DNA from: Limnohabitans sp.
Lineage (GTDB): Bacteria > Pseudomonadota > Gammaproteobacteria > Burkholderiales > Burkholderiaceae_C
Direction: 5' to 3'
DNA: 64,000 bases
Assembly: GCF_023910625.1 (NCBI RefSeq)
Contig: NZ_JAAVVW010000003.1
Span: 558,001 to 622,000 of the forward strand
Shown: positions 1 to 10,961 of the stretch, piece after piece
Layout of the letters: each line of letters starts with the position of its first letter
Position numbering within the stretch: position 1 is the first letter of the stretch
Notes under the pieces: model-generated
What the model saw: only the letters and a program-made list of their open reading frames with translations
Database searches by the model: none
Told to the model about the DNA's origin: nothing
Program-made: the position numbers and the translations under genes

Positions 1-57
1 GGCATGAATGTTTACGCACGCTGATCGTGACGCGCCTTCTGCGCTGCCCGGTGCTCC

Positions 58-1212
58 ATGACGGCCAACCTTCTTGAATTTGACCTTGAAGGTCTGGCCG
101 TTTTTTGTGACGGTTTGGGGGAAAAGCGCTTTCGGGCTACCCAGTTGTTCCGCGCGATTCACCAGCGCGGCAACTCTGACTTCGATCAAATGAGCGATTT
201 GGCCAAGTCCTTGCGCCATAAGCTCAAATCAAACGCCCACATCGCAGCCATGCCCGTGATTGGTCAGCACGTCTCCACCGACGGCACCATCAAGTGGCTG
301 TTCAATGTGGGCGATGGCAACGCCATTGAAACGGTGTTTATTCCCGAAGACGATCGGGGCACCTTGTGTATTTCTTCCCAAGCTGGTTGCGCGGTGGGGT
401 GCCGCTTTTGCTCCACTGGCCATCAGGGCTTCAGCCGCAACCTGAGTACGGGCGAGATCTTGGCCCAGCTGTGGTTTGCCGAGCACTTTTTGCGCCAACA
501 CTTGTCAACCGATGAACGCGTCATCTCCAACGTGGTGATGATGGGCATGGGAGAACCGCTGCAAAACTATTCGGCATTGGTGCCCGCCTTGCGCGCTATG
601 CTTGATGTCCATGGCTATGGCCTGTCGCGTCGCCGAGTTACGGTGTCCACTTCGGGTGTGGTGCCTTTGATTGAGCGCCTTTCGCTTGACTGTCCTGTGG
701 CGCTGGCGGTCTCGCTGCACGCCCCCAACGATAAGCTGCGCGACTACCTGGTGCCGCTCAACCGCAAATACCCACTGGATGAACTGATGCAGGCCTGCAT
801 TGGCTACTTGGCCCATGCCCCGCGCGATTTCATCACGTTCGAGTATTGCATGCTTGACGGCGTCAATGACCAGCCCGAGCACGCCAGCCAGTTGATTGAC
901 CTGGTGCAAAAACACGCGCGTCATGGTCTGCGCAGCAAGTTCAACCTGATCCCATTCAACCCCTTTCCAGCCTCGGGTTTACTGCGCTCTCCCCAGGCTC
1001 GAGTTCAGGTTTTTGCCAAAAATCTTCAAGACGCGGGTTTGGTGACTACCGTGCGCAAAACCCGGGGTGACGACATCGATGCTGCCTGCGGTCAATTGGC
1101 GGGTGATGTGAAAGACCGCACTCAGGTGCAATCGCGCATGGCCCGGCAGCGCACTGTCCGCTTGGTTCCATTCTCCACGATGATTCAACAGGAGGCATTT
1201 CATGACAAATAG
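58..1212 (+). CDS. rlmN: Dual-specificity 23S rRNA/tRNA adenine-C2 methyltransferase RlmN
   Basis: A radical-SAM enzyme that methylates C2 of A2503 in 23S rRNA and A37 of some tRNAs, acting in the cytoplasm. The protein is 384 aa, normal for the family. The radical-SAM cysteines are seen in [11 protein letters not shown] near residues 118-128. The following GEP motif ([10 protein letters not shown]) binds SAM. The C-terminal Cys in DIDAACGQL fits the second catalytic cysteine of the family. It opens the + strand cluster and overlaps the next gene by 11 bp, which implies co-transcription with the rodZ-like gene and ispG. The 57 bases before the start hold no recognisable gene. Confidence 0.96.
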   Translation: MTANLLEFDLEGLAVFCDGLGEKRFRATQLFRAIHQRGNSDFDQMSDLAKSLRHKLKSNAHIAAMPVIGQHVSTDGTIKWLFNVGDGNAIETVFIPEDDRGTLCISSQAGCAVGCRFCSTGHQGFSRNLSTGEILAQLWFAEHFLRQHLSTDERVISNVVMMGMGEPLQNYSALVPALRAMLDVHGYGLSRRRVTVSTSGVVPLIERLSLDCPVALAVSLHAPNDKLRDYLVPLNRKYPLDELMQACIGYLAHAPRDFITFEYCMLDGVNDQPEHASQLIDLVQKHARHGLRSKFNLIPFNPFPASGLLRSPQARVQVFAKNLQDAGLVTTVRKTRGDDIDAACGQLAGDVKDRTQVQSRMARQRTVRLVPFSTMIQQEAFHDK

Positions 1213-2128
1213 CCCTGAGTTTGAGGTCAAAAATCATTTGACGGCAGGTCAGTTGTTGCGGCAGGCCCGGCTACTGGCTGGCGTGCATCTTGCGGTTTTG
1301 TCATCTCATCTGAAAGTACCTGTCCGAGAATTGGAAGCCCTGGAGGCCGATGAGTTGGATCCCGGTAAAGGGCCGTTTTTTTACCGTGGGCTGGCTTCCA
1401 GCATGTGCAGGCAGTTGAATACCGATCCACGCCCCATTCTGGATGGTTTGCCTCAGTTGCCGGGGCAACTTTCTGCTCGTAAAACTTCAAAGTTACCCTA
1501 TGACGCCTTGCTTGAGGGGGCCCGCCGCCGCCCGTCTTTTTGGCAAGTGTTTTCCGCCAAGGTCTTTTGGTTGGGGTTCTTGTTGTTTGCATTGACGGTT
1601 TCATTCTTGTGGATGCCTTCACCATCCGAGTGGGCAATCTGGGACAGGTTGAATCTCACTCTATTCAACAAGCCCTCCTCAGATCAAATCACTCAAGAGG
1701 ACAACTTGCAGACGTCCCCTGTGCCCGCGCCGGCCATTGCCCCCGCGGCTGAGGGCAAAGATTCCTCAGAAGCTCCTGCACCATCAGCGCCCACCTCCAA
1801 TGCGCTCAATCCTGCAACGGTTATGCCTTTGATGGCAGCCGATTCACCCATGAAAAGCGCAAACACTGGCCCCGCGGCGTCACCGGGCACAGTGCCTTGG
1901 GTTTTCAGAGCCAAAGGAGAAAGCTGGCTTGAGCTTCGAAATACGCGAGATGCAGTTATTTGGAGTGGGACCCTGAAAGAAGGAGATGTCATACGCATCG
2001 ACAGCCCTTTGCCTGTTCGGGTGGTGGTAGGGCGTGCTCAGGTGGTCAGTGCCACCTTGCGTGGTCAGCTTTTTGACCTTGGCCCGCATACCCAACTGAC
2101 AGTTGCCCGTTTTGAAGTGAAGGATTAA
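1202..2128 (+). CDS. rodZ: RodZ-like helix-turn-helix membrane protein
   Basis: A 308 aa cytoskeleton-associated membrane protein of the RodZ type, which in other bacteria links MreB to the cell-wall elongation machinery. An N-terminal Xre-like helix-turn-helix lies at about residues 14-75 ([10 protein letters not shown]...[10 protein letters not shown]). One transmembrane segment lies near 115-135. A Pro/Ala/Ser-rich linker follows, then a C-terminal DUF4115 beta domain beginning near [13 protein letters not shown]. The gene overlaps rlmN by 11 bp and is followed after 2 bp by ispG. The position between rlmN and ispG is typical of proteobacterial rodZ. Domain order is clear, but the role in cell shape is inferred from the family. 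Confidence 0.85.
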   Translation: MTNSPEFEVKNHLTAGQLLRQARLLAGVHLAVLSSHLKVPVRELEALEADELDPGKGPFFYRGLASSMCRQLNTDPRPILDGLPQLPGQLSARKTSKLPYDALLEGARRRPSFWQVFSAKVFWLGFLLFALTVSFLWMPSPSEWAIWDRLNLTLFNKPSSDQITQEDNLQTSPVPAPAIAPAAEGKDSSEAPAPSAPTSNALNPATVMPLMAADSPMKSANTGPAASPGTVPWVFRAKGESWLELRNTRDAVIWSGTLKEGDVIRIDSPLPVRVVVGRAQVVSATLRGQLFDLGPHTQLTVARFEVKD

Positions 2129-2130
2129 CC

Positions 2131-3420
2131 ATGCGCTCATTCGCCCATTCTTCCTCTGAAACAGCCATTGAAATCGCCAAACCTCTCAAAAGAGTGAGTC
2201 GTCAGTCCTGTGTGGTTTGGGGCTCCAAGGTGGTGACCGTGGGGGGCGGTGCTCCGGTCCGGGTCCAATCCATGACGAACACCGACACAACTGACGTGAT
2301 TGGGACTGCCATACAAGTCAAAGAATTGACCATTGCAGGCTCCGAGATGGTGCGCATCACGGTCAATACACCTGAAGCGGCAGAGGCGGTACCACACATT
2401 CGCGAACAGCTCGACAAGATGGGCATCGACGTTCCCTTGATCGGCGATTTCCATTACAACGGGCACCGTTTGTTGACCGATTACCCTGCTTGTGCAGAGG
2501 CTTTGTCCAAATACCGCATCAATCCTGGCAATGTGGGCAAAGGGGACAAACGTGACCTTCAATTCGGACAAATGATTGAAGCTGCCATGCGATGGAACAA
2601 ACCTATCCGTATTGGTGTGAATTGGGGCAGCCTCGACCAGGAGCTCTTGGCTCAATTGATGGACGCAAATAGTTTGCGATCAAGTCCCTGGGAGTCCCGC
2701 CAAGTCATGTACGAGGCCTTGATTTCGTCGGCCATTTCCTCTGCACAAAGAGCCGAGCAAATGGGCTTGCCAGGCTCACAAATCACGCTGTCCTGCAAAG
2801 TGTCAGGGGTGCAGGATTTGATCTCGGTTTACCGCGAGTTGGGCAGGCGCACCGACTATGTTTTGCATTTGGGCTTGACCGAAGCGGGCATGGGCACCAA
2901 AGGCACCGTAGCCTCTGCTGCAGCTTTGTCCGTTTTGCTGCAAGAAGGGATTGGCGACACCATTCGTGTCTCGCTCACGCCTCAGCCGGGTGAAGCCCGC
3001 ACGCAAGAGGTGGTGATCGCGTCTGAGATTTTGCAGTCGCTGGGCTTGCGCATTTTTGTGCCCAGCGTGACGGCTTGCCCAGGCTGCGGTCGCACCACCA
3101 GCAGCACTTTCCAGGAGCTGGCCAAGCAGATTGACGACTTTTTACGTGCCCAGATGCCTGTCTGGCGTGTGCGCTACCCTGGAGTCGAAAACCTCAAGGT
3201 GGCCGTGATGGGCTGCATCGTGAACGGACCAGGTGAAAGCAAGCATGCCGATATTGGCATCAGCCTGCCGGGCACGGGCGAAGCGCCTGCGGCTCCGGTC
3301 TTCATCGACGGCGAAAAACGCCTGACGCTGCGCGGTGAAGGCATTGCGCAAGAGTTTCAGGTGCTGGTTGAAAACTACATTGCGAACCGTTTCGGTTCAG
3401 CAACTGCTGAGACAAAATGA
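2131..3420 (+). CDS. ispG: 4-hydroxy-3-methylbut-2-en-1-yl diphosphate synthase (flavodoxin) IspG
   Basis: This is the sixth step of the MEP isoprenoid pathway, reducing methylerythritol cyclodiphosphate with a [4Fe-4S] cluster. The protein is 429 aa. The N-terminal TIM-barrel segment is recognisable ([12 protein letters not shown] and [15 protein letters not shown] stretch). The C-terminal iron-sulphur cysteines are seen in [10 protein letters not shown] and in [10 protein letters not shown]. The stop codon overlaps the hisS start (ATGA), so the two are translationally coupled. Confidence 0.96.
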   Translation: MRSFAHSSSETAIEIAKPLKRVSRQSCVVWGSKVVTVGGGAPVRVQSMTNTDTTDVIGTAIQVKELTIAGSEMVRITVNTPEAAEAVPHIREQLDKMGIDVPLIGDFHYNGHRLLTDYPACAEALSKYRINPGNVGKGDKRDLQFGQMIEAAMRWNKPIRIGVNWGSLDQELLAQLMDANSLRSSPWESRQVMYEALISSAISSAQRAEQMGLPGSQITLSCKVSGVQDLISVYRELGRRTDYVLHLGLTEAGMGTKGTVASAAALSVLLQEGIGDTIRVSLTPQPGEARTQEVVIASEILQSLGLRIFVPSVTACPGCGRTTSSTFQELAKQIDDFLRAQMPVWRVRYPGVENLKVAVMGCIVNGPGESKHADIGISLPGTGEAPAAPVFIDGEKRLTLRGEGIAQEFQVLVENYIANRFGSATAETK

Positions 3421-4754
3421 TCGAGCCGTTGAAAGAAAACGCCCCCAAGGTTGAAAAGGTGGCCAAGGCCCAAAAGCTGGTCGGCGTCAAGGGCATGAAC
3501 GACATCCTGCCGCCCGACTCGGCGCGTTGGGAATGGCTGGAGCAGCAAGTGCGCGCCTTGATGGCGCGTTATGCCTACCGCAACGTGCGTTTGCCCATTG
3601 TTGAGCCCACGGCCTTGTTTGTGCGCGGCCTGGGTGAGGTGACCGACATCGTTGAAAAGGAGATGTACTCCTTTGAAGACCGCCTGAATGGCGAACAACT
3701 CACCCTGCGCCCCGAGGGGACAGCAGGACTTGTGCGCGCTGTGGTCGAGCACAACCTGCTTTACGAAGGCGGCAAGCGCCTGTATTACATGGGCCCCATG
3801 TTCCGCCATGAGCGCCCGCAGCGCGGTCGCTACCGCCAGTTTCACCAAGTCGGTGCCGAGGTGCTGGGTTTTGGCGGGGCGGAGGTGGATGCCGAACTCA
3901 TCTTGCTGGCCAATGACCTGTGGAAGGTGTTGGGCCTGAAAGATGTGCGCCTGGAACTCAACAGCTTGGGCCAACCCGCAGAGCGTCAAGCCCACCGCGC
4001 AGCCTTGATTGCCCACCTTGAAAAGCACAGCGATGTGCTGGACGAAGAAGCCAAGCGCCGGCTGCACACCAACCCGCTGCGCATCCTGGACACCAAGAAC
4101 CCGGCCATGCAAAGCGTGGTGGAGGCGGCCCCCCGTTTGCTCGACTTTTTGGGTGAAGCGTCCTTGGCCCATTTCAATGCAGTCAAAGCCATTCTGGATG
4201 CCAATGGGGTGGCCTACAGCATCAACCCGCGCCTGGTGCGCGGCATGGACTACTACAACCTCACGGTGTTTGAATTCGTCACCACCCGCCTGGGCTCGCA
4301 AGGCACCATCTGCGGCGGTGGCCGTTATGACTACCTGGTTGAGCAAATTGGCGGCAAACCCTCCGCGGCCGTGGGCTGGGCCTTGGGTGTCGAGCGGGTA
4401 CTTGAACTCATCAAGGAGCAGGGCGAGGACTTGCCCGATCTGGCTCCCGATGTGTACGCTATCATCCCCGAAACCGCCGCTTTGCCGGTGGCCATGCAGG
4501 TGCTGCAGAGCTTGCGCGCTTGTGGCGTGTCGGCTCAGATGCATTCTGGCTCGGGTGACGGCATGGGCAGCATGAAGTCCCAGTTCAAAAAAGCCGATGC
4601 CTCGGGTGCGCGTTTCGCCCTGGTCTTCGGTGCCGAAGAATTGGCCCAAGGCCTGGTGGCGGTCAAATCGCTGCGTGACGGTGAAGGTGCCCAGCGAACC
4701 GAGCCGCTGAACACTGCGGCCGCGTGGGCCCACAGCCTACAATCCGCGCTTTGA
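3417..4754 (+). CDS. hisS: Histidine--tRNA ligase
   Basis: A class II aminoacyl-tRNA synthetase charging tRNA-His in the cytoplasm; 445 aa. The start overlaps the ispG stop by 4 bp. Visible features are the N-terminal [11 protein letters not shown] signature, motif 2 ([13 protein letters not shown], with [13 protein letters not shown] after it), the histidine-specific YYNLTVFE segment, motif 3 (GVERV) and a C-terminal anticodon-binding domain after about residue 335. The paralogous regulatory subunit gene hisZ lies 7.4 kb downstream. Confidence 0.97.
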   Translation: MIEPLKENAPKVEKVAKAQKLVGVKGMNDILPPDSARWEWLEQQVRALMARYAYRNVRLPIVEPTALFVRGLGEVTDIVEKEMYSFEDRLNGEQLTLRPEGTAGLVRAVVEHNLLYEGGKRLYYMGPMFRHERPQRGRYRQFHQVGAEVLGFGGAEVDAELILLANDLWKVLGLKDVRLELNSLGQPAERQAHRAALIAHLEKHSDVLDEEAKRRLHTNPLRILDTKNPAMQSVVEAAPRLLDFLGEASLAHFNAVKAILDANGVAYSINPRLVRGMDYYNLTVFEFVTTRLGSQGTICGGGRYDYLVEQIGGKPSAAVGWALGVERVLELIKEQGEDLPDLAPDVYAIIPETAALPVAMQVLQSLRACGVSAQMHSGSGDGMGSMKSQFKKADASGARFALVFGAEELAQGLVAVKSLRDGEGAQRTEPLNTAAAWAHSLQSAL

Positions 4755-4778
4755 AGCGCTCAACCTTTTAATCACACC

Positions 4779-5450
4779 ATGGCCAAAGCCCTCGACCTTG
4801 AAGAACAAGAACAACTCGACCAGATCAAACACTTCTGGAAGAAATACGGCAACCTGATTTCCTGGGTGTTGATTGTCGTTTTGGGCGGCTACGCGGCTTG
4901 GAATGGTTACCAATACTGGGAACGCAACCAGGCAGCCAAAGCAGCCGTGTTGTTCGATGAGGTCGAGCGCGCAGTTTCTGCCAACGATTTGGCTCGTGTT
5001 CAACGGACATTGGCGGACATGAAAGACAAGTTTCCAAAAACCTTGTTTGCTCATCAGGCTGCTCTGATGGCGGCCAAATCACTTCATGCCCATGGCAAAA
5101 CCGACGAGACTCGTACAACACTTAAATGGGTGATCGATGCTGCCCCTGATTCTGCCTACCGTGACATCGCTCGACTCCGCTTGGCGGGTATTTTGTTGGA
5201 TGCTGGTGTACAGGACGAGGCGTTGAGCCTCTTGGCTCAGCCGTTGGCCCCTTCGTTGAAGGGCTTGGCTTTTGATCTCCAGGGCGATATCCGGATGAGC
5301 AAAAATCAGAAGGATGAAGCCCTGACTGCCTACCGCAATGCGTGGCAGTTTCTGGAGGACATCCCGGACTACCGTCGCCTTGTCGAGGCCAAACTCAATG
5401 CCATGGGGGTCGACCCTCAATTTTCGGAACCTGCAGGAAACTCAAAGTGA
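4779..5450 (+). CDS. yfgM: YfgM-type membrane-anchored tetratricopeptide protein
   Basis: A 223 aa ancillary protein of the SecYEG/periplasmic chaperone network (YfgM/DUF2133 family). A charged cytoplasmic N-terminus (LEEQEQLDQIKHFWKKYG) precedes one transmembrane helix at about residues 25-43. The periplasmic part consists of TPR-like helical repeats. It lies between hisS and bamB, the conserved proteobacterial arrangement, and its TGA shares one base with the bamB ATG. Confidence 0.88.
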   Translation: MAKALDLEEQEQLDQIKHFWKKYGNLISWVLIVVLGGYAAWNGYQYWERNQAAKAAVLFDEVERAVSANDLARVQRTLADMKDKFPKTLFAHQAALMAAKSLHAHGKTDETRTTLKWVIDAAPDSAYRDIARLRLAGILLDAGVQDEALSLLAQPLAPSLKGLAFDLQGDIRMSKNQKDEALTAYRNAWQFLEDIPDYRRLVEAKLNAMGVDPQFSEPAGNSK

Positions 5451-6580
5451 TGTTTTTTCTGAAGTCTGTACTCTCGCGTGTCTCAGCCGCTGCGGCATTG
5501 TCAATGTTGATCGCTTGCTCCAGTTCGCCTGAAAAGCCCAAAGCCTCACCCTTGCCGGTGGTCAGTGGCAGCTTCAAAATCCAAAGTGTCTGGAGGAGCC
5601 AGATCGGTTCAACTTCAACACACCTGTTGACTTCTGTTCACGGACAGCACATTGCAATGGCATCGACGCAGGGCCAACTGGCCTTGATCGATGCACAAAA
5701 TGGTCAGGATATTTGGCGCTTGAAACTGAGCGCCCCCATACAAGCGGGTGTGGGTGGGGATGGTCGCCGATTTGCAGTGGTCACTCAAAACAACGAGTTG
5801 GTGGTGGTCGAATCCGGCAGGATTCTTTGGCGTCATCAACTGTCAGCACTGTCCTATACGCCGCCACTGGTGGCGGGTGAGCGGGTTTTTGTGTTGACAG
5901 GCGACCGCACCGTCACGGCCTTTGATGCCGAGACGGGGCGGCGTCTATGGGGTCAGCAACGCGCCACTGAACCACTTTTGCTTCGCCAGGCAGGTCTTTT
6001 GATTCCGATGGAAGACAATTTACTGGTGGGCTTGGGAGGACGTCTGGTTTCATTCAATCCAATGAATGGTGCTGTTCGTTGGGAAACCTTGATTGGGTCC
6101 ACCCGGGGTACCAACGAAGTGGAGCGGCTGGTGGACCTTGTAGCCGGAGCCAGTCGTCAGGGCCAGACCCTGTGTGTACGGTCCTTCCAGACCTCGGTGG
6201 CTTGCCTCAATGGACTCAATGGGCGGCTCAATTGGACACGGCCAGCCCAAGGTCACCAAGGACTCGATGGCAGTGACAATTTTCTGTTGGGGACCGAGTC
6301 GGATGGTAAGGTGCTGGCATGGCAACGCAGTAGCGGAACGCCACTGTGGGCGCAGGAAGCCTTGCGTTTCCGTGGACTGAGCATGCCTTCTTCCTGGAAG
6401 AGACAGGTGGTGGTGGGCGATCAGGAAGGCTGGATCCATTTTCTGGGCCTAGAGGATGGCCTGCCTGTGCAGCGGGTTGCCACCGACGGTAGCGCCATCA
6501 TGGGTAAACCCATGATAGTAGGCCAAACTTTGGTGGTGGTGACGCGCGCCGGTTCTGTCTTTGGTTTTCGCTCTGAGTGA
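5450..6580 (+). CDS. bamB: Outer membrane protein assembly factor BamB
   Basis: A lipoprotein of the BAM complex that helps insert beta-barrel proteins into the outer membrane. The 376 aa frame starts at the ATG sharing its A with the yfgM stop. It begins with a basic/hydrophobic lipoprotein signal ending in LIAC, Cys23. Repeated PQQ-type beta-propeller blades follow (for example ALIDAQNGQDIWRLKL, AFDAETGRRLWG, SFNPMNGAVRWE). A longer open frame begins at 5342, but it would bury the signal peptide, so the start at 5450 is preferred. Confidence 0.93.
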   Translation: MFFLKSVLSRVSAAAALSMLIACSSSPEKPKASPLPVVSGSFKIQSVWRSQIGSTSTHLLTSVHGQHIAMASTQGQLALIDAQNGQDIWRLKLSAPIQAGVGGDGRRFAVVTQNNELVVVESGRILWRHQLSALSYTPPLVAGERVFVLTGDRTVTAFDAETGRRLWGQQRATEPLLLRQAGLLIPMEDNLLVGLGGRLVSFNPMNGAVRWETLIGSTRGTNEVERLVDLVAGASRQGQTLCVRSFQTSVACLNGLNGRLNWTRPAQGHQGLDGSDNFLLGTESDGKVLAWQRSSGTPLWAQEALRFRGLSMPSSWKRQVVVGDQEGWIHFLGLEDGLPVQRVATDGSAIMGKPMIVGQTLVVVTRAGSVFGFRSE

Positions 6581-6600
6581 TAGATCGGATATTTTTTTAA

Positions 6601-7941
6601 GTGAAACCTGTACTGGCCCTTGTTGGCCGCCCCAATGTGGGCAAATCCACGCTGTTCAACCGTCTGACCCAAACCCGGGACGCCATCGTCGCCGATTTTG
6701 CAGGTTTGACCCGTGATCGTCATTACGGCAATGGCAAGCTAGGCCGTCAAGAATTCATTGTGATCGACACCGGGGGCTTTGAGCCCGATGCAAGCAGCGG
6801 GATCTACAAAGAGATGGCCAAGCAAACGCAGCAAGCAGTGGCCGAGGCGGATGTGGTTTTTTTTGTGGTTGATGCACGGGGTGGGCTGTCGGCCCAAGAC
6901 CATGACATTGCTACATACCTGCGCAAGATCGGTAAGCCTTGTTTACTTGTGGCCAACAAGGCAGAAGGCATGCGCGAAGGCATTCAACTGAGTGAGTTCT
7001 ATGAGCTGGGTTTGGGTGAGGTGATTGCCATCTCGGCCTCCCACGGTCAGGGCACGCGCGGATTGGTGGAGTTGGCTTTCGGGCTGCTTCATTTGCCAGA
7101 CGAGCCACAAGACGCTGTCGAGGACCCAAGCCTTGTCAGGCTTGCTGTCGCTGGACGCCCTAACGTGGGCAAGTCCACCCTGATCAACACCTGGCTAGGA
7201 GAGGAGCGCTTGGTGGCATTTGACATGCCGGGCACCACGCGGGATGCGATCAGCGTTCCTTTTGAGCGGCAAGGTCAGAAATTCGAGCTGATTGACACGG
7301 CCGGTTTGCGCCGTAAAGGCAAGGTTTTCGAGGCCATTGAAAAGTTCTCGGTGGTCAAAACCCTGCAAGCGATTGAATCGGCCAACGTGGTCTTGCTGTT
7401 GCTGGACGCCGAGCAGGGCGTGACCGATCAGGACGCGCACATAGCGGGCTACGCCCTTGAAAGTGGCCGCGCCATGGTGTTGGCCGTGAACAAATGGGAT
7501 GCGGTCGATGACTACCAGCGTCAATGGGTGCAGCGATCGATTGAAAACCGCCTGCCATTTTTGGGCTTTGCCAACATGCACTTCATTTCGGCCAAAAAGC
7601 GCCAAGGCTTGGGCCCTGTGTGGGCTTCCATTGTGCAGGCCCACAAATCGGCCATGTGCAAGATGAGCACCCCCATCCTGACACGCTTGTTGCTAGAGGC
7701 GGTGCAGTTCCAAAGCCCCCAGCGTGGCGGCATGTACCGTCCCAAACTGCGTTACGCCCACCAAGGTGGCATGAATCCACCGGTCATCGTGATCCACGGC
7801 AACTCACTGGAACACGTGACCGACACCTACAAGCGTTTCCTGGAAGGGCGTTTTCGAAAGGCTTTCAATTTGTCGGGCACACCCTTGCGAATTGAGATGA
7901 AAACGTCCTCAAACCCGTTCGCTGACAAGGAAACCGCCTGA
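6601..7941 (+). CDS. der: Ribosome biogenesis GTPase Der (EngA)
   Basis: An essential tandem-GTPase needed for 50S subunit maturation; 446 aa, starting with GTG at 6601. Two P-loops are visible, one at residues 8-16 (GRPNVGKST) and one near residue 186 ([12 protein letters not shown]). Each has DxxG and NKxD motifs (VANKAE, which is atypical for the first domain, and AVNKWD for the second). A KH-like C-terminal domain follows. It lies 20 bp after bamB, probably in the same operon. Confidence 0.96.
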   Translation: MKPVLALVGRPNVGKSTLFNRLTQTRDAIVADFAGLTRDRHYGNGKLGRQEFIVIDTGGFEPDASSGIYKEMAKQTQQAVAEADVVFFVVDARGGLSAQDHDIATYLRKIGKPCLLVANKAEGMREGIQLSEFYELGLGEVIAISASHGQGTRGLVELAFGLLHLPDEPQDAVEDPSLVRLAVAGRPNVGKSTLINTWLGEERLVAFDMPGTTRDAISVPFERQGQKFELIDTAGLRRKGKVFEAIEKFSVVKTLQAIESANVVLLLLDAEQGVTDQDAHIAGYALESGRAMVLAVNKWDAVDDYQRQWVQRSIENRLPFLGFANMHFISAKKRQGLGPVWASIVQAHKSAMCKMSTPILTRLLLEAVQFQSPQRGGMYRPKLRYAHQGGMNPPVIVIHGNSLEHVTDTYKRFLEGRFRKAFNLSGTPLRIEMKTSSNPFADKETA

Positions 7942-8029
7942 ATGATGAGGAAATCTTGCCATTTGCTTAAATGGACGAGAGCCCTGTGGTAAGGTCGACG
8001 CTTTCAAACTTCTGAACACGGAGAATATC

Positions 8030-8275
8030 GTGAGCAACAAAGGCCAACTTTTGCAAGACCCTTTTTTGAATGCCCTGCGCAAAGAACATGTGCCTGTGTC
8101 GATTTACTTGGTCAATGGCATCAAACTTCAGGGCCAAATCGAGTCTTTTGATCAATACGTTGTGCTTTTGCGCAATACTGTGACACAGATGGTCTACAAA
8201 CATGCGATTTCGACCATCGTTCCAGGCCGTTCGGTGACCTTCAGCACCCCTGAAACAGGAGAAATCACGGCTTGA
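8030..8275 (+). CDS. hfq: RNA chaperone Hfq
   Basis: A hexameric Sm-like protein that pairs small RNAs with mRNAs; 81 aa. Sm1 ([20 protein letters not shown]) and Sm2 ([11 protein letters not shown]) are both complete, including the YKHA residues of the proximal RNA-binding face. It starts with GTG at 8030, preceded by an ACGGAG ribosome-binding site. The order der-hfq-hflX-hflK-hflC is the conserved beta-proteobacterial one. Confidence 0.98.
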   Translation: MSNKGQLLQDPFLNALRKEHVPVSIYLVNGIKLQGQIESFDQYVVLLRNTVTQMVYKHAISTIVPGRSVTFSTPETGEITA

Positions 8276-8326
8276 TTTTGAATCGCGTATTTTGGCGCTC
8301 AGCCGGTCAGCCTATAGTGACTGAGT

Positions 8327-9514
8327 GTGATTGAATCACCCTTGTCCATGGATGTGCCCACCGTGCTGGTCGGTGTTGACTTTGGTTTGCCTCACTTTGA
8401 TGCCGACTTGCTGGAGTTGGGCTTGCTTGCCAAAACAGGTGGTCTTCGTCCAGTGGCGCGTTTGACCTGTAAGCGTAAAGCCCCGGATGCAGCGCTTTTT
8501 GTGGGCTGCGGCAAAGCCGATGAAATCAAGCAGGTGGCCCTGATGCATGGGGCTATTGAGGTTTTGTTTGACCAAGCCCTGAGCCCGGCACAGCAGCGCA
8601 ATCTGGAACGCCACATCGGTTTACCTGTTAACGACCGGACTTTGCTGATCCTGGAAATTTTTGCCCAGCGCGCCCGCAGCCACGAGGGCAAGCTGCAAGT
8701 CGAGTTGGCCCGACAACAGTACCTGAGCACCCGTCTGGTGCGCCGCTGGTCGCACTTGGAGCGGCAAAGTGGTGGTATTGGCATGCGGGGTGGTCCGGGT
8801 GAAACCCAAATCGAGCTGGACCGCCGCATGATCAACGACTCGATCAAGCGAATCAAGGAGCGTTTGCTCAAGGTCAAAAAGCAGCGCAACACCCAGCGGC
8901 GACAGCGCGAGCGGCGCGACACCTTCAACATTTCGCTGGTGGGCTACACCAACGCGGGCAAATCCACACTGTTCAATGCCCTGGTCAAGGCCCGCGCCTT
9001 TGCCGCCGACCAGTTGTTTGCCACCTTGGACACCACCACGCGCCAGCTCTATTTGGGCGAGGCGGGTCGCTCGGTTTCCTTGTCGGACACGGTGGGTTTC
9101 ATCCGTGATTTGCCGCACGGTCTGGTCGAAGCCTTCCAGGCCACACTGCAAGAGGCAACCGAAGCCGATCTGCTGCTGCATGTGGTGGACGCCGCCAACC
9201 CGGATTTTCCGGAGCAAATGGCCGAGGTGCAAAAAGTGCTGGCAGAGATCGGTGCCGATCAGGTGCCGCAACTGGTGGTCTTCAACAAACTCGATGCCTT
9301 GGCCGCTGAGCGTTACCCCTTGCAGATGCAAGACCAGTACGAACTCGATGGCGAGCCCGTGCCGCGTGTTTTTTTGAGCGCGCGAAGTGGTGAGGGTTTG
9401 GCCCTTTTGCGCACGGCGCTGGCCGATATCGTCAAGGCGGCCCTGCCGTCCACCGATTCGCCCGAGCCCGATCCCCGTGACTTGAACCGGGAATATCCCG
9501 GTGACCTGCCTTAA
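8327..9514 (+). CDS. hflX: Ribosome-associated GTPase HflX
   Basis: An Obg-superfamily GTPase that splits stalled ribosomes; 395 aa. The N-terminal HflX domain (LTCKRKAPDAALFVGCGKAD) is followed by the glycine-rich linker GGPGETQIELDRR. The G domain has GYTNAGKST, DTVGFI and NKLD. The assigned start is GTG at 8327; an ATG seven codons further in (8348) is a plausible alternative. Confidence 0.95.
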   Translation: MIESPLSMDVPTVLVGVDFGLPHFDADLLELGLLAKTGGLRPVARLTCKRKAPDAALFVGCGKADEIKQVALMHGAIEVLFDQALSPAQQRNLERHIGLPVNDRTLLILEIFAQRARSHEGKLQVELARQQYLSTRLVRRWSHLERQSGGIGMRGGPGETQIELDRRMINDSIKRIKERLLKVKKQRNTQRRQRERRDTFNISLVGYTNAGKSTLFNALVKARAFAADQLFATLDTTTRQLYLGEAGRSVSLSDTVGFIRDLPHGLVEAFQATLQEATEADLLLHVVDAANPDFPEQMAEVQKVLAEIGADQVPQLVVFNKLDALAAERYPLQMQDQYELDGEPVPRVFLSARSGEGLALLRTALADIVKAALPSTDSPEPDPRDLNREYPGDLP

Positions 9515-9627
9515 GTGGCCCTTAAATTCGGCACAATGCTGTTTCGTCCTCCAGACAAAGACAAAGAACCATGAATTTTCAACTGCCAGCCCTGCGATGG
9601 TCCTTGCTGCCCGCAAAGATCCGAGGC

Positions 9628-10950
9628 ATGTTCAATTTGAACGACCCACGCTGGGGTCGTGACGATGACAAATCTTCCGGTGACTCGGGCAACAAGCCAA
9701 CGAGCGACACGCCGCCACCCGGCCCCAAGCCAGATGCTTGGCAACCACCCCCCGGACGCGGCCCACAGCAACAACAAAGCGGCCCGCCCGATTTGGACGA
9801 GTTGTGGCGCGATTTCAACCGCAAGCTCGGTCAGATCTTTGGCGGCAAAGGCGGCCCTCAGCGTCCCCAAGGCCCAGGCGGCTCGGGCGGTGGTTCGGGC
9901 GGACCGGAAATCCCGGCGTTCATCAAGAACTTGGGCATTGGCGTCATTTTGGGCGGCGCTTTGCTGGTTTGGCTGGCCACCGGCTTTTTCATCGTACAAG
10001 AAGGTCAGCAAGCCGTTATCACCCAGTTTGGCAAGTACCACTCCACAGTGACTGCCGGTTTCAACTGGCGCATGCCTTACCCCGTGCAACGCCATGAGCT
10101 GGTGTTCGTGACTCAGATCCGATCGGTAGACATTGGGCGAGACAACATTGTCAAGGCCACAGGTCTGCGCGAGTCAGCCATGCTGACCGAAGACGAGAAC
10201 ATCGTTGAAATCAAGTTTGCTGTGCAATACCGCTTGAACGATGCCCGCGCTTATCTGTTCGAAAGCCGCAACCCGACCGAGGCGGTGGTGCAGTCTGCAG
10301 AAACCGCTGTGCGCGAGGTGGTGGGCAAAATGAAGATGGATTCGGCCCTGGCCGAAGAGCGAGACCAAATCGCGCCCCGTGTGCGTGAAAAAATGCAAGT
10401 CATCCTGGACCGCTACAAAGTCGGCATTGAGGTGGTGGGAATCAACCTGCAGCAAGGGGGCGTGCGTCCGCCAGAGCAGGTACAGGCCGCTTTTGACGAT
10501 GTGCTCAAAGCCGGACAGGAGCGCGAACGCGCCAAGAACGAAGCGCAAGCCTACGCCAACGACGTGGTGCCCCGCGCCGTGGGTGCGGCCTCGCGCCTGA
10601 AGGAGGAGGCCGACGCTTACCGCGAACGCATCGTGGCGCAAGCCGAAGGTGACGCCCAGCGCTTCAAGACCATCTTGCCCGAGTACCAAAAGGCTCCGCA
10701 GGTGATGCGTGACCGCATGTACACCGACACCATGCAGCAGATTTACAGCAACGTGACCAAGGTGCTGGTGGACAGCAAGTCAGGCTCTAACCTTCTGTAC
10801 TTGCCGCTCGACAAAATCATGCAACAGGTCACGCAAGTGGCCCCGCCCGCCATGGATGTGCCCGCAGCCCCTGCTACCGCAGGCAGCAACGGCACGGTGG
10901 ATACCCGCTCCCGAGACCTCGAGCGTTCGCGTAGCCGCGATCCACGATAA
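9628..10950 (+). CDS. hflK: Membrane protease modulator HflK
   Basis: An SPFH/prohibitin-family protein that forms the HflKC cage around the FtsH protease. With the start at 9628 it is 440 aa: a Pro/Gly-rich cytoplasmic N-terminus beginning MFNLNDPRWGR, one transmembrane helix at about 101-122, then the SPFH domain. The frame is open from an ATG at 9571, which would add 19 residues. I prefer 9628 because family members usually begin at the NDPRWGR motif, but its ribosome-binding site is poorly spaced, so the start is uncertain. It is followed after 11 bp by hflC. Confidence 0.92.
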   Translation: MFNLNDPRWGRDDDKSSGDSGNKPTSDTPPPGPKPDAWQPPPGRGPQQQQSGPPDLDELWRDFNRKLGQIFGGKGGPQRPQGPGGSGGGSGGPEIPAFIKNLGIGVILGGALLVWLATGFFIVQEGQQAVITQFGKYHSTVTAGFNWRMPYPVQRHELVFVTQIRSVDIGRDNIVKATGLRESAMLTEDENIVEIKFAVQYRLNDARAYLFESRNPTEAVVQSAETAVREVVGKMKMDSALAEERDQIAPRVREKMQVILDRYKVGIEVVGINLQQGGVRPPEQVQAAFDDVLKAGQERERAKNEAQAYANDVVPRAVGAASRLKEEADAYRERIVAQAEGDAQRFKTILPEYQKAPQVMRDRMYTDTMQQIYSNVTKVLVDSKSGSNLLYLPLDKIMQQVTQVAPPAMDVPAAPATAGSNGTVDTRSRDLERSRSRDPR

Positions 10951-10961
10951 GGAACAAAACA

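Noticed and set aside
3375..4733. 452-codon minus-strand frame opposite hisS
   Set aside because: Antisense shadow of HisS with low-complexity Gln/His/Gly composition.
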